This document shows, piece after piece, positions 35,856 to 44,245 of a stretch of 64,000 nucleotides of DNA. This stretch comes from Alphaproteobacteria bacterium LSUCC0684. Its GTDB lineage: Bacteria > Pseudomonadota > Alphaproteobacteria > Puniceispirillales > UBA1172. Location of the stretch: the NCBI GenBank assembly GCA_041228335.1, contig CP166130.1, positions 186,001 through 250,000 of the forward strand. The letters are read 5' to 3'. The translations under genes were made by a program, and so were the position numbers. A model generated the notes under the pieces. It did not search any database, was not told the origin of the DNA, and worked only from the letters and a program-made list of their open reading frames with translations. Numbering within the stretch: position 1 is the first letter of the stretch; each line of letters opens with the position of its first letter.

Positions 35856-36697
35856 GCGCATCGTGCCTGGCCTCTTTTCAGGATTACGGGCTCCGTGCCA
35901 TTGGTTATGGTGCACGGCTACTGCCAAAAACAGATATTTCCCTTTGTGATCAATTTGCCCTCATTGGCTCGGGATTGATCTGGAATATTTTTTTCGGGGT
36001 GCTGGCCGTTGTAATCGGGTATTGGTTTTCAATGGTATTTGCCATTGGCAAGGCATCCGGGCGTGGGATTTATCGTCGTTTTTCCTTAGGCTTCATTTTT
36101 GTCTTCCGCGGCTCGCCGCTGTTTATTCAATTCTTTTTTGCCTATGAGCTCTTTGTCCTGTTGCCGAAGGTCGGCGTGACGCTGGATTTATGGTTTGTGG
36201 TAATTGATATGGAAACCCGCTGGCTCACGCGTGCCTGGCTAGGTGCATTGCTGGTACTGATCTGCAACACAACGGCCTATTCGGCGGAAATTTTCTACGG
36301 TGCCTTGCGCGCCATTCCCCGCGGTGAAATTGAGGCCGCCAACGCCTATGGCATGACATCATGGCAGGTGTTCTGGAGAGTGCTGTGGCCGAATATGATG
36401 CGACTGGCATGGCCTTCATATACCAATGAGGCCATATTTCTCTTTCATGCCACAACGCTGGTCTTTTTTTCAGGCTTTCCGGCATGGCGTCAATCCGGTG
36501 ATGCGCTTTATTATGCCAATTATTTTGCCGACAAGACGTTTAACCCTTTCATTCCATATCCGATTATTGCCTTTTATTTTATCCTGTTAACATTAGTGAT
36601 TATCTTGTTATTCGGGATCGTCAATCGCCGCCTGAACAGGCATCTTCCCGATGCCATCCGTCCCCGACTTTTGATTAGGCCTTTTCTGATACGATAA
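35852..36697 (+). CDS. Polar amino acid ABC transporter permease 2
   Basis: This is the second permease of the pair, 281 residues long, with FRGSPLFIQFFFAYELFVLL and the EAA loop EIEAANAYGMTSWQVFWRVL. It forms the heterodimeric channel with the product of the gene before it. Its C-terminus is basic and cytoplasmic (NRRLNRHLPDAIRPR). Confidence 0.9.
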   Translation: MSASCLASFQDYGLRAIGYGARLLPKTDISLCDQFALIGSGLIWNIFFGVLAVVIGYWFSMVFAIGKASGRGIYRRFSLGFIFVFRGSPLFIQFFFAYELFVLLPKVGVTLDLWFVVIDMETRWLTRAWLGALLVLICNTTAYSAEIFYGALRAIPRGEIEAANAYGMTSWQVFWRVLWPNMMRLAWPSYTNEAIFLFHATTLVFFSGFPAWRQSGDALYYANYFADKTFNPFIPYPIIAFYFILLTLVIILLFGIVNRRLNRHLPDAIRPRLLIRPFLIR

Positions 36698-36723
36698 ATC
36701 AGCCAGCATTACAGGAGCACGGC

Positions 36724-37863
36724 ATGATAAAGGATACGTTTACCATTGCTGGTGACAGCGCCGGTACAAGCCATGAATTGACTGTTTTTCGGTTTCGACC
36801 AGCTGATCCGGTGGCTAAGGTTTATCTTCAGGCATCGCTTCATGCCGATGAACAGCCCGGGATGCTGGTGCTTCACCATCTGATCCAAAAACTCATTGAG
36901 GCGGAAAAGGAAGATCGCCTTAAGGCTGAATTTGTCATTCTGCCCATGGTTAATCCACTTGGGATGGCACATTTGTCTTTTGGAACCCACCGCGGCCGGT
37001 ATCACCCGGTCAATGCCATGAACTATAATCGCCAATGGCCAGATCTCGATGCAATCATTCATCAGCATGGAGCTGATTTTGCCGATCAGTTGTCTGGTGA
37101 TGCGATGCATAATCGGCAAGTCATTCTTACCGCCGTCAAGTCTTGGCTTCAAGCCTTGCGGCCAGTTACGGCACTGGATCGGCTGAGGCATATGGTTATG
37201 CGCGAGGCATACGACGCCGAAATGGTGCTTGATCTGCATTGTGACGATGATGCACTCAACCACATTTACATTGTTCCGCAATTGATGCCGGAATATCAGG
37301 ATCTGTCTGACTGGATGGGATCAGCGGCAACAATGACAGCCGTGGATTCAGGTGGTGGGTCTTTCGATGAGGTTTGGCCAGGGTTATGGATCAAGCTCGC
37401 CCAGCGCTATCCCGAAGCATCATGGCCGCAACTGGTTCTTTCGGCAACGCTTGAATACAGAGGATTGGATGCGGTGGCCGATAGCATAAACGTCAAAGAT
37501 GCTGAAAACCTTTATCGGTTTCTGGTTGGCCGGGGCATGATTGAAGATATGCTGAAGACGCCGCCCAAATCTCCTGCCTCCGTTCCCCTGACGGCGTTGG
37601 AATATTTGCGCGTGGATCGGCCCTGTCTGATGCTTTATCACTTGCCGCTTGGGGCTGAAGTTCGCAAGGGTGATGTCATCGCAGAGATGTTGGACCTTGA
37701 GGGTGAGGGGGCCTTTGTTAACAGAAGACCGCTGATTGCCGGCACCGATGGTGTGCTGTTTGCGGTGAATCTTACAAAACTGGCCTGGGCGGATCATATA
37801 GTGGCCAAGATCGCTGGCACCGTTCCACTAGATGGCAAGGGAAGACATCTGCTGAGTGATTAG
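36724..37863 (+). CDS. AstE/AspA-family (succinylglutamate desuccinylase/aspartoacylase) deacylase
   Basis: This 379-residue M14-like zinc amidohydrolase has SLHADEQPGM (His and Glu zinc ligands near residues 40-43) and VLDLHCDDD with the third ligand near 171. The end is a barrel-like domain, VRKGDVIAEMLDLEGEGAF, common in the family. These enzymes remove acyl groups from N-acyl amino acids; examples are succinylglutamate, acetylaspartate and the acetyl-diaminobutyrate of ectoine breakdown. It follows the permease gene by 26 bases with an ACAGGAG site. It probably acts on the imported solute. Confidence 0.88.
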   Translation: MIKDTFTIAGDSAGTSHELTVFRFRPADPVAKVYLQASLHADEQPGMLVLHHLIQKLIEAEKEDRLKAEFVILPMVNPLGMAHLSFGTHRGRYHPVNAMNYNRQWPDLDAIIHQHGADFADQLSGDAMHNRQVILTAVKSWLQALRPVTALDRLRHMVMREAYDAEMVLDLHCDDDALNHIYIVPQLMPEYQDLSDWMGSAATMTAVDSGGGSFDEVWPGLWIKLAQRYPEASWPQLVLSATLEYRGLDAVADSINVKDAENLYRFLVGRGMIEDMLKTPPKSPASVPLTALEYLRVDRPCLMLYHLPLGAEVRKGDVIAEMLDLEGEGAFVNRRPLIAGTDGVLFAVNLTKLAWADHIVAKIAGTVPLDGKGRHLLSD

Positions 37864-38167
37864 GTTTTGGGTAGTGTCCTGACCCCGGTATAAATTTACT
37901 TTAAGAAGCGCAGCAGCTTCCAGGGTGGCCTGATAAAAATCAGCATCAATCTGAACCTGTCCCAAGAAAGTTTAGGGAATAAGAGGATAAGGGTGGTGAT
38001 ACCGCAAGATCGATCAAGACGGATGATACGTAGAAATCACCTTTTTTTCTTATAAGCCAAAAGGAGAGAACAGGGCTAATAGCATCAGGACGCCTTTGAC
38101 GTATTGATGAGGTCACGAACCCAGTCATGAAAATCTTTCAAGGGGAATTCTTCGGGAAAATTGAGCC
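37864..38167. other. Non-coding stretch before repeat R4
   Basis: These 304 bases hold no intact gene. On the minus strand a short protein-like end, FPEEFPLKDFHDWVRDLIN, reaches a TGA at 38085-38087 just before the repeat; it may be the tail of a truncated gene, but I cannot name it. Nothing else is recognised. Confidence 0.35.
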
Positions 38168-38325
38168 CCCGCAGTCAAATTCCATTACACAGTTTTTAAC
38201 ACACCTGATTATTGGGCCGTTAAAATACTGAAATAAAACAGGAAAAGTTAAAGCAGTATGCTGAAAATTCGCGTGTCGGTGGTTCGAATCCGCCCCTGGG
38301 CTTCGAACCCAGCCCCTGGGCACCA
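38168..38325 (+). repeat. tRNA-Phe-half repeat, copy R4, with internal duplication
   Basis: This is the fourth copy. Its tRNA-Phe half runs 38261-38325 and is 20 bases longer than the others, because the T-arm/acceptor part is partly duplicated: CCGCCCCTGGGC is followed by TTCGAACCCAGCCCCTGGGC and then ACCA. It also has TTCGC in place of TCCGC. Only 2 bases separate it from the integrase-start repeat at 38328, an arrangement typical of a recombinase attachment site next to its integrase gene. Confidence 0.85.
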
Positions 38326-38327
38326 CT

Positions 38328-38468
38328 GATTTCGTTCATTTTCAGCCATTCTGATACAAGGCCCAATCGGGTCTGCAACACCCTTGCCACACGGGAAGGG
38401 CTGATGATGGCGGATATTTGCAAAAGAGGTAGCAGATATCAGGCGCAATCTCGCAAGCAGGCTTTCCT
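38328..38468 (+). pseudogene. Integrase N-terminus remnant, repeat copy A
   Basis: These 141 bases recur at 62935-63075 with three mismatches. The frame from ATG 38404 or 38407 reads MADICKRGSRYQAQSRKQAF, very like the first residues of tyrosine recombinases of genomic islands (M-A-x-I-x-K-R-G-x-x-Y-Q-A-Q). It then hits a stop at 38470. Everything beyond about 21 codons is lost. The preceding 75 bases are the untranslated leader between tRNA end and integrase start. Positions 38473-38743 after it hold nothing I recognise. Confidence 0.7.
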
Positions 38469-38743
38469 GTAACCATCAAGTCTCTGCCAATACCGATATC
38501 CGCTTGGAGGGCAGTTTTCTTTTATCCTGATATCGCAAGTTCCAATATCGCCACAAGTCCTCCCTCAAGCTGAACTTGATGCAGATCTTTTATTTTTCGG
38601 GTGATATATCTATCCTTTTTATCGGTGAAGGGATGATGCTGTCGGCCTCTTGTCGAGCCCTTCATCTGACAGCAGAAGGCTCAGTTCTTCCACCCTGCTC
38701 TTATTGATATAATGTAGAATTATATATGTGCTTTTCGGTGTTG

Positions 38744-39505
38744 TTATTCGCCAGTGTGGGTATTGAGTTTTGCCAGTTCGGCGACCAGGGAGGAAACAGC
38801 AAGTTCAAGGAGCTTCTCTCCATCCGCCGGGTTGGCAAGTGCTGAATGCGAGCCAACGCGACCATCGGGGAATTGCGCGCGATGTTCATCCGGCGGGCCA
38901 TGTCGGTCCCCGCCATGATCGCGGATATATTCAGCGCTCAATGGTTGCGGCGGGTGTGTTGCATCACCCGCAGGAATAACGCGATGCACCGCCTGGGTAA
39001 TGGCCACTTCTGAAGGCGTGGCGTGCATGCCCTCCCAATCACCATAGAGCGATTGTCGCAATTGATTGACTCCATCCAGCGCCCACCAGGAACGGTAATA
39101 CACCCGGCCTGCGGGGGACTGTGATATCAGCTGTTCAATCACTTCAATATTGGCGCCATGACCATTAAGAATATAGACGAAACCGAAACCATGACTGAGC
39201 AAAGATGTCACCACCTCGCCCAGCAATGCGGAAAATACCGGCGTTGAAACCGAAACTGTACCGGGGAAACTCATGTTGAACGGGGCTGGTGTATAGCCAA
39301 GTGGCGGCGCCATATAGACCCCGGCACGTTGAGCGGCGGCTTCGGCAATAGATGTGGCGCATAGCGTGTCCGTGCCGATCAACCCCATCGGACCATGCTG
39401 TTCGGTAGACCCTGTTGGTAGCAGGATACCTCTTGGCAATGCTGTATCCGTGTCTGTCTTCAGATAGGCGTCAACTTCCTGCCATGTTGCCTGTTCAAGC
39501 CGCAT
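38744..39505 (-). CDS. Creatininase-family amidohydrolase
   Basis: This 253-residue metalloprotein of the creatininase/MftE family shows the N-terminal LPTGSTEQHGPMGLIGTDTL (Glu, His and Asp metal ligands) and the central ILNGHGANIEVIEQL with a His/Asn active-site pair. Members open cyclic amides such as creatinine or cleave related amide bonds. It follows the glutathione transferase gene by 45 bases in the same direction and diverges from the Rieske oxygenase. A role in hydrolysing a ring amide made by the neighbouring oxygenases is inferred. Confidence 0.85.
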   Translation of the reverse strand: MRLEQATWQEVDAYLKTDTDTALPRGILLPTGSTEQHGPMGLIGTDTLCATSIAEAAAQRAGVYMAPPLGYTPAPFNMSFPGTVSVSTPVFSALLGEVVTSLLSHGFGFVYILNGHGANIEVIEQLISQSPAGRVYYRSWWALDGVNQLRQSLYGDWEGMHATPSEVAITQAVHRVIPAGDATHPPQPLSAEYIRDHGGDRHGPPDEHRAQFPDGRVGSHSALANPADGEKLLELAVSSLVAELAKLNTHTGE

Positions 39506-39550
39506 CAATCATACTCCCTTTATCCTCGTTGCTGGCGGAGAAGTATCTGG

Positions 39551-40294
39551 CTATTTTGTATCCATCCAGCTGGCGATTGCCTGCTTGTAGCTATCATATT
39601 CGTCCATTACAGCCGGAAAAGTCTCCAGCTGATGGCGATACGCCAGAACCTGATCAGGCCAGATGAAAATCCGGCCAGCCTTTTGTTCCATGATCTCTAT
39701 CCATGGGAAACTGGCGGCAAAACCACAATCGCCAAGCCATAGTCTGCCTTTATCGAGTTGTTGTTTTTCTATATCCAGTAACTGACCCAACTGATCAAGG
39801 CGTTGCTGAAACATATCCAATTTTTCCCCAACCGTATTGGTCGATGAGGCGTCACTGGCAACAGCGCCAGTGCTCAGCCAGCCAAAAAGGCCGCGCAACG
39901 CTGGCTCCAGCCGCGTATCGTGAAAGCGGCTGCGCTGGCGGACAAGTGCACGCAATCCCGGTGTTTCAGCCTGCATCGATCTCTCAGGCCATACCTCTTC
40001 GAGATATTCCGCAATCACCTCTGAATCCATCAGCATCAGGCCATCATGTTCAAGAGCGGGCAGATTGCCGGCCGGGACCTGTTGCCGCCATTGGGCGCTG
40101 CCATAACCACCAGTGGGCTGTTTTTCCTGCCATGCGATGTGCTTATGACGCAACATGATCCTGACCTTGGCGCAATAAAGGGAAACTGACGTGGCATAAA
40201 AGATCGGCGGCGTTCGGGCCTTGCCTTCCCGCCCGCTTATGCTGGTGTCAGTCGGGATGGCCCGGGCAATACAAGATGAGAATGTATTGATCAT
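39551..40294 (-). CDS. Glutathione S-transferase family protein
   Basis: This 247-residue protein has a thioredoxin-like N-terminal GST domain (IFYATSVSLYCAKVRIMLRH, then PAGNLPALEHDGLMLMDSEVI) and an all-helical C-terminal domain ending with FPAVMDEYDSYKQAI. The catalytic Ser/Cys region is SLYCAKVR. About 30 residues precede the domain, so the true start may be later than ATG 40294. In ring-cleavage pathways GSTs act as maleylpyruvate or maleylacetoacetate isomerases, which would fit here, but the exact role cannot be read. Confidence 0.85.
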   Translation of the reverse strand: MINTFSSCIARAIPTDTSISGREGKARTPPIFYATSVSLYCAKVRIMLRHKHIAWQEKQPTGGYGSAQWRQQVPAGNLPALEHDGLMLMDSEVIAEYLEEVWPERSMQAETPGLRALVRQRSRFHDTRLEPALRGLFGWLSTGAVASDASSTNTVGEKLDMFQQRLDQLGQLLDIEKQQLDKGRLWLGDCGFAASFPWIEIMEQKAGRIFIWPDQVLAYRHQLETFPAVMDEYDSYKQAIASWMDTK

Positions 40295-40345
40295 TTTGAA
40301 ACTTTATAGAATGATTGGGTGATTGCAATATTTTTGAAATTTTAT
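40294..40345. promoter_or_regulatory. Divergent promoter with direct repeat
   Basis: The 61-base gap between the divergent GST and Rieske genes contains two near-identical 14-base sequences, TTTTGAAACTTTAT at 40294-40307 and TTTTGAAATTTTAT at 40332-40345, 38 bases apart. Such repeats in a short divergent promoter suggest a regulator site. No regulator gene is encoded inside this cluster. Confidence 0.4.
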
Positions 40346-40355
40346 GGTTTAAGAA

Positions 40356-41705
40356 ATGACTGAGACAACGCCGCCGGGTAAAACAGTCAAAGGTGCATTT
40401 TCCGGATATGATATCCTTTTGGATACGAGTGATGATGATGCGGAAATCACCCACATAGATCGAGGAACACCTTGCGGTGAATATCTGCGCCGGTTTTGGC
40501 AGCCGGTTATGCTTTCCGCTGAACTGGGCGATCTGCCCAAAAAAATTACTTTGCTAGGCGAGGAACTTGTCCTTTTCCGGGACAAATCTGGAGATTTGGG
40601 CCTGTTTCACAAACATTGCGCGCATCGCGGCGCCTCTCTTGAATACGGCATCATCGCTGATCATGGCCTGATCTGTTGTTATCACGGCTGGCATTACGCT
40701 ATCGATGGCACGCTGATACGAGCCGGCTCAGAACCGGAGAATAGCCCGGTGCATCGCCGGGTCGTTCAGGGTGCCTATCCAACCCATGAATTCGAAGGGG
40801 TGATTTTTGCCTATATGGGGCCGACGGGCACCATCCCGCCCTTCCCGCAATTTGATACCTTGCTGGATGATGGGGTGGAAAAAATTCCGTTCAGTATTAC
40901 CACCCACTGCAACTGGCTCCAGGTATATGAAAACACCCAGGACCCCATACATGTGTTGCATCTCCATGCCCGGTCATCCGGGGTTCAGTTTGGCGCGGCC
41001 TCGGGGATAGATCAGATGATCGAATATCGCGACACGCCCCTCGGCATGATTAATGTCCAGACACGGGAGGTTGGTGAAAATATCTGGATCCGGACAACCG
41101 AAACAATCCTGCCGAACATGAATCAGGGCGGAGCAATCTGGGAAGAAGCGGAAAGCGAGAAAGTCTTCAACCGTTCGGCATTCACCCGCTGGATGGTTCC
41201 TCAGGATAATTTTGTGACCAGAACGATAGGCTGGCGTCTGTTCAGCCATGATCTCGACCCGCGCAATCAGGGTGATCGCAGCAAGGTTGGCGTGGAATCC
41301 ATCGATTTTATCGGCCAGACCAAGGATGAGCGAAGCTATGAAGAGAGCCAGCGACAACCAGGTGATTACGAAGCTCAGGTCTCGCAACGGCCCATCGCAA
41401 TTCACCGGCTTGAAAACCTCGCCTCATCGGATCGTGGTGTTGCTCGCGTGCGTCAGATGATCCGTGACCGTATCCGCGCCCTTGAGGCAGGCACAGAGCC
41501 TGATCAGCCATCGGCAAATAAACTCGGGCAGATAGCGACTTTTGTTCAGGACAGTGTTTTTAAAGCCAGCTTGGATGAAGAGGGCAAACGTGCCTTCAGT
41601 CGCCAACTTGTGGACCATATGCTGAGCAATACGGACGTTAACGAGGACAGCAGAAGACAGGATATGGAACAATTTTGCCGTGATTGGCTAAATTCTGTTA
41701 GATAA
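40356..41705 (+). CDS. Rieske oxygenase, phthalate 4,5-dioxygenase-like
   Basis: This 449-residue oxygenase alpha subunit has the Rieske [2Fe-2S] site at about 88-110 (CAHRGASLEYG and CCYHGWHY) and the mononuclear iron site at about 192-200 (NTQDPIHVLHLHA). The build matches the phthalate dioxygenase/O-demethylase branch, which works as a homo-oligomer with a separate reductase. No reductase gene is nearby. The enzyme would hydroxylate or demethylate an aromatic or heterocyclic substrate. It is the first gene of the rightward cluster with an importer. Confidence 0.9.
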   Translation: MTETTPPGKTVKGAFSGYDILLDTSDDDAEITHIDRGTPCGEYLRRFWQPVMLSAELGDLPKKITLLGEELVLFRDKSGDLGLFHKHCAHRGASLEYGIIADHGLICCYHGWHYAIDGTLIRAGSEPENSPVHRRVVQGAYPTHEFEGVIFAYMGPTGTIPPFPQFDTLLDDGVEKIPFSITTHCNWLQVYENTQDPIHVLHLHARSSGVQFGAASGIDQMIEYRDTPLGMINVQTREVGENIWIRTTETILPNMNQGGAIWEEAESEKVFNRSAFTRWMVPQDNFVTRTIGWRLFSHDLDPRNQGDRSKVGVESIDFIGQTKDERSYEESQRQPGDYEAQVSQRPIAIHRLENLASSDRGVARVRQMIRDRIRALEAGTEPDQPSANKLGQIATFVQDSVFKASLDEEGKRAFSRQLVDHMLSNTDVNEDSRRQDMEQFCRDWLNSVR

Positions 41706-41777
41706 TTTCGGCTAAATAAGTGACTATAAAAGTAGTAGAACAACAAAAAGCAAGTGCTATAGCATTGGGAGGAAATT

Positions 41778-42548
41778 ATGCTTAAAAAACTATTTGCTGG
41801 GCTTGTTGCCCTTACCATGTCATCAGGAATTGCACAGGCCGCTGATTCCGCTCTGACCGAAATTATCGAAAGCGGCGTGCTCAAAGTCGGGACCACCGGT
41901 GACTGGAACCCCATGACCATGAAAGACCCGGCCAATAACAGCTATACCGGCTTTGATATTGACGTGACAACGGCCCTTGCCGAGGATCTTGGAGTCAAGA
42001 TCGAGTATGTTCCAACCGATTGGAAAACCCTTGTTGCGGGCATTACCTCAGGAAAGTACCACATGAGTGGTTCGGCCTCAATCAATCCGGGACGGGCAAA
42101 GGCCGCCGGGTATTCCTCTTCCTATGTCGAAGTTGGTCAGGTGCCGCTTATCCTGAAAAAAAATGCTGACAAATTCAAGGGATGGGATGATTTCAATAAG
42201 CCCGGTGTCACCGTGGCAGCCACGCTTGGCACTACCCAGGAGCAGTATATCAAGTCATTTTTTCCAAATGCCACTCACCGTATTGTGGAATCCCCCGCCC
42301 GTGATTTCCAGGATGTACTGGCAGGTCGTGCTGATGGGCATATTACTTCTACTATCGAAGCGAACAAACTGGTTGAAAAATATCCGGAGATGATGATCGT
42401 CGATGTTGGTCAGGCCAAGGCACGGACTCCGCTTGCCATGCTGTTGCCACAGGATGATCAGGTCTGGATTAATTTTGTCAATCACTGGATTGCGTTGAAA
42501 CAGACACGCGGTTTCTTCGAAGACCTGAAGGCCAAGTGGAAACTGTAA
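41778..42548 (+). CDS. Amino-acid-type ABC transporter substrate-binding protein
   Basis: This 256-residue family 3 solute-binding protein has a signal peptide cleaved after IAQA. Typical stretches are ESGVLKVGTTGDWNPM, YTGFDIDVTTALAEDLGV and TLVAGITSGKYHMSGSASIN. It resembles the cyclohexadienyl-dehydratase-like (PheC) branch, which includes binders of amino acids and small aromatic acids. TTGGGAGGAAATT precedes the ATG. It lies directly after the Rieske gene, so its ligand is probably that enzyme's substrate or precursor. Confidence 0.88.
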   Translation: MLKKLFAGLVALTMSSGIAQAADSALTEIIESGVLKVGTTGDWNPMTMKDPANNSYTGFDIDVTTALAEDLGVKIEYVPTDWKTLVAGITSGKYHMSGSASINPGRAKAAGYSSSYVEVGQVPLILKKNADKFKGWDDFNKPGVTVAATLGTTQEQYIKSFFPNATHRIVESPARDFQDVLAGRADGHITSTIEANKLVEKYPEMMIVDVGQAKARTPLAMLLPQDDQVWINFVNHWIALKQTRGFFEDLKAKWKL

Positions 42549-42562
42549 AAAAGCCGTCAGCC

Positions 42563-42621
42563 AAACCGCCGTCATCCAGCCCCGGATCATTCCTTTTCCG
42601 GTCGCTGGTTGATGGTGGTTT
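42563..42621 (+). promoter_or_regulatory. Long intercistronic hairpin after the binding-protein gene
   Basis: The segments 42563-42580 and 42604-42621 pair over 18 positions with one mismatch and two G-U pairs. A further CCGGA/TCCGG stem (42582-42586 with 42597-42601) lies inside. It sits between the binding-protein and ATPase genes, as in the other three importer operons here. There is no U-tract. Confidence 0.6.
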
Positions 42622-42665
42622 GCCCAGACATGAAATAACCGCCACGGCATAAACGAGCACTTATC

Positions 42666-43415
42666 ATGACCAGTAACACCGCCCCGTTGATCCGCATTGA
42701 AGGATTGACAAAATACTTTGGTGATTTCCAGGCGCTGAACAAGGTAAGTCTTGATATAGGAACTGGAGATATCATTGTTATTTGCGGGCCGTCCGGTTCC
42801 GGCAAATCAACGCTGATACGTTGTATTAACAGACTCGAGAAGCACGAGGCAGGCACTATCCGGATAGATGATACCGAAATAGACGACAGTCGGCAGTCCA
42901 TGAGTGTTATCCGCCAGAATGTCGGTATGGTGTTTCAGCAATTCAACCTTTTCCCTCATCTGACGGTGCTGGAGAATCTGACACTCGGGCCCATGCGGGC
43001 GCGAAACATGCCCAAAGATGAGGCTACAAGTCTGGCCAAGAAATTCCTTGAACGGGTGCATATCCCTGAACAGAGTGGCAAATATCCCCGCCAGCTTTCC
43101 GGTGGCCAGCAGCAACGGGTTGCGATTGCCCGGGCCCTATGCATGGAGCCGCGTATTTTGTTGTTTGACGAGCCGACCTCGGCCCTTGATCCGGAGATGA
43201 TAAGTGAGGTGCTGGAAGTGATCACTGAACTGGCTGGTAGCGGTATCACCATGGTGGTTGTCACCCATGAGATGGGGTTCGCACGCAAAGTCGCTGACCG
43301 TATGGTTTTCATGGATCATGGCGAAATCGTTGAAGAAAACACACCGGAGCAGTTTTTCAGCAATCCTGAAAGCCCGCGCACTCAGGACTTTCTCAACAAG
43401 ATTCTGCATCACTAG
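42666..43415 (+). CDS. Amino-acid-type ABC transporter ATPase (GlnQ-like)
   Basis: This 249-residue ATPase has Walker [20 protein letters not shown]-loop [17 protein letters not shown], signature [15 protein letters not shown], and Walker [20 protein letters not shown]. It is the energising subunit of the importer whose binding protein precedes it and whose permease follows 10 bases later. Confidence 0.94.
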   Translation: MTSNTAPLIRIEGLTKYFGDFQALNKVSLDIGTGDIIVICGPSGSGKSTLIRCINRLEKHEAGTIRIDDTEIDDSRQSMSVIRQNVGMVFQQFNLFPHLTVLENLTLGPMRARNMPKDEATSLAKKFLERVHIPEQSGKYPRQLSGGQQQRVAIARALCMEPRILLFDEPTSALDPEMISEVLEVITELAGSGITMVVVTHEMGFARKVADRMVFMDHGEIVEENTPEQFFSNPESPRTQDFLNKILHH

Positions 43416-43425
43416 GAGTCAGTAC

Positions 43426-44220
43426 ATGACGCAATTTCAAGCTGGCTCAGGGCTTAAGGATGCAAGGATGAGCAAGAACAAAATCCCGATTTTCAGTCTG
43501 TCTTTTATGGTGGTTCTTCTTGGTGGATGCTCTGCTAACTGGGGTTGGTATGTTATTGACCCGACACTGGATAACGGCATGGTCAATCTGCGGTTTCTTC
43601 TCAGTGGGTTATGGCACACTATCAGCCTGTCAATAACTGCTATCTCGATTTCAATCGTCGTGGGTCTTGTGATTGCCCTGCCCGGGATCACCAGCAGACC
43701 GCTTCTTCGGGGCATCAATCGCGGGTATGTGGAAATTGTCCGGTCGGTTCCGATACTGGTGCTGATCTTGTGGGTATATTATGGTCTGCCCCAACTTATG
43801 GATCTGTCCATCAGTGTTTTCTGGGCCGGGGTTATTGCGCTTGCGGTTTCAGATAGTGCCTTTATGGCGGAGATATTCCGTGCCGGCATCCAATCGATCG
43901 CCCGTGGCCAGTATGAAGCCGCGCATTCCATCTCGCTCAATTATCGCGATACAATGCGATTTGTAATCCTGCCTCAGGCGATCCGGCGAATATTGCCGGC
44001 ATTGGGGAATCAGCTTGTTTATATGCTGAAAATGTCGTCTCTTGTATCAGTGATCGGCATGCAGGAATTAACACGTAAGGCCAATGAGCTTGTTGTGACC
44101 GAATATAGGCCACTGGAAATCTATTCATTCCTGGTGCTTGAATATCTGGTTCTGATACTAATCGTTTCAGCGGGTGTGCGTTGGCTCGAACGTCACTTAC
44201 AGGCAGACGAGCGAAACTGA
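43426..44220 (+). CDS. Amino-acid-type ABC transporter permease
   Basis: This 264-residue HisM-family permease has TISLSITAISISIVVGLVIA, VEIVRSVPILVLILWVYYGL and the EAA loop EAAHSISLNYRDTMRFVILP. Only one permease gene is present, so the channel is probably a homodimer, as in GlnP-type systems. ATG 43426 follows AGGAG; the longer frame from 43258 overlaps the ATPase gene and is not credible. Confidence 0.9.
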   Translation: MTQFQAGSGLKDARMSKNKIPIFSLSFMVVLLGGCSANWGWYVIDPTLDNGMVNLRFLLSGLWHTISLSITAISISIVVGLVIALPGITSRPLLRGINRGYVEIVRSVPILVLILWVYYGLPQLMDLSISVFWAGVIALAVSDSAFMAEIFRAGIQSIARGQYEAAHSISLNYRDTMRFVILPQAIRRILPALGNQLVYMLKMSSLVSVIGMQELTRKANELVVTEYRPLEIYSFLVLEYLVLILIVSAGVRWLERHLQADERN

Positions 44221-44245
44221 AAAACATTTTGAGAAAGGGACCAAC

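Noticed and set aside
43258-44220. A longer permease starting inside the ATPase gene
   Set aside because: The extension overlaps the ATPase gene by about 160 bases and is not permease-like. ATG 43426 has a good ribosome site.
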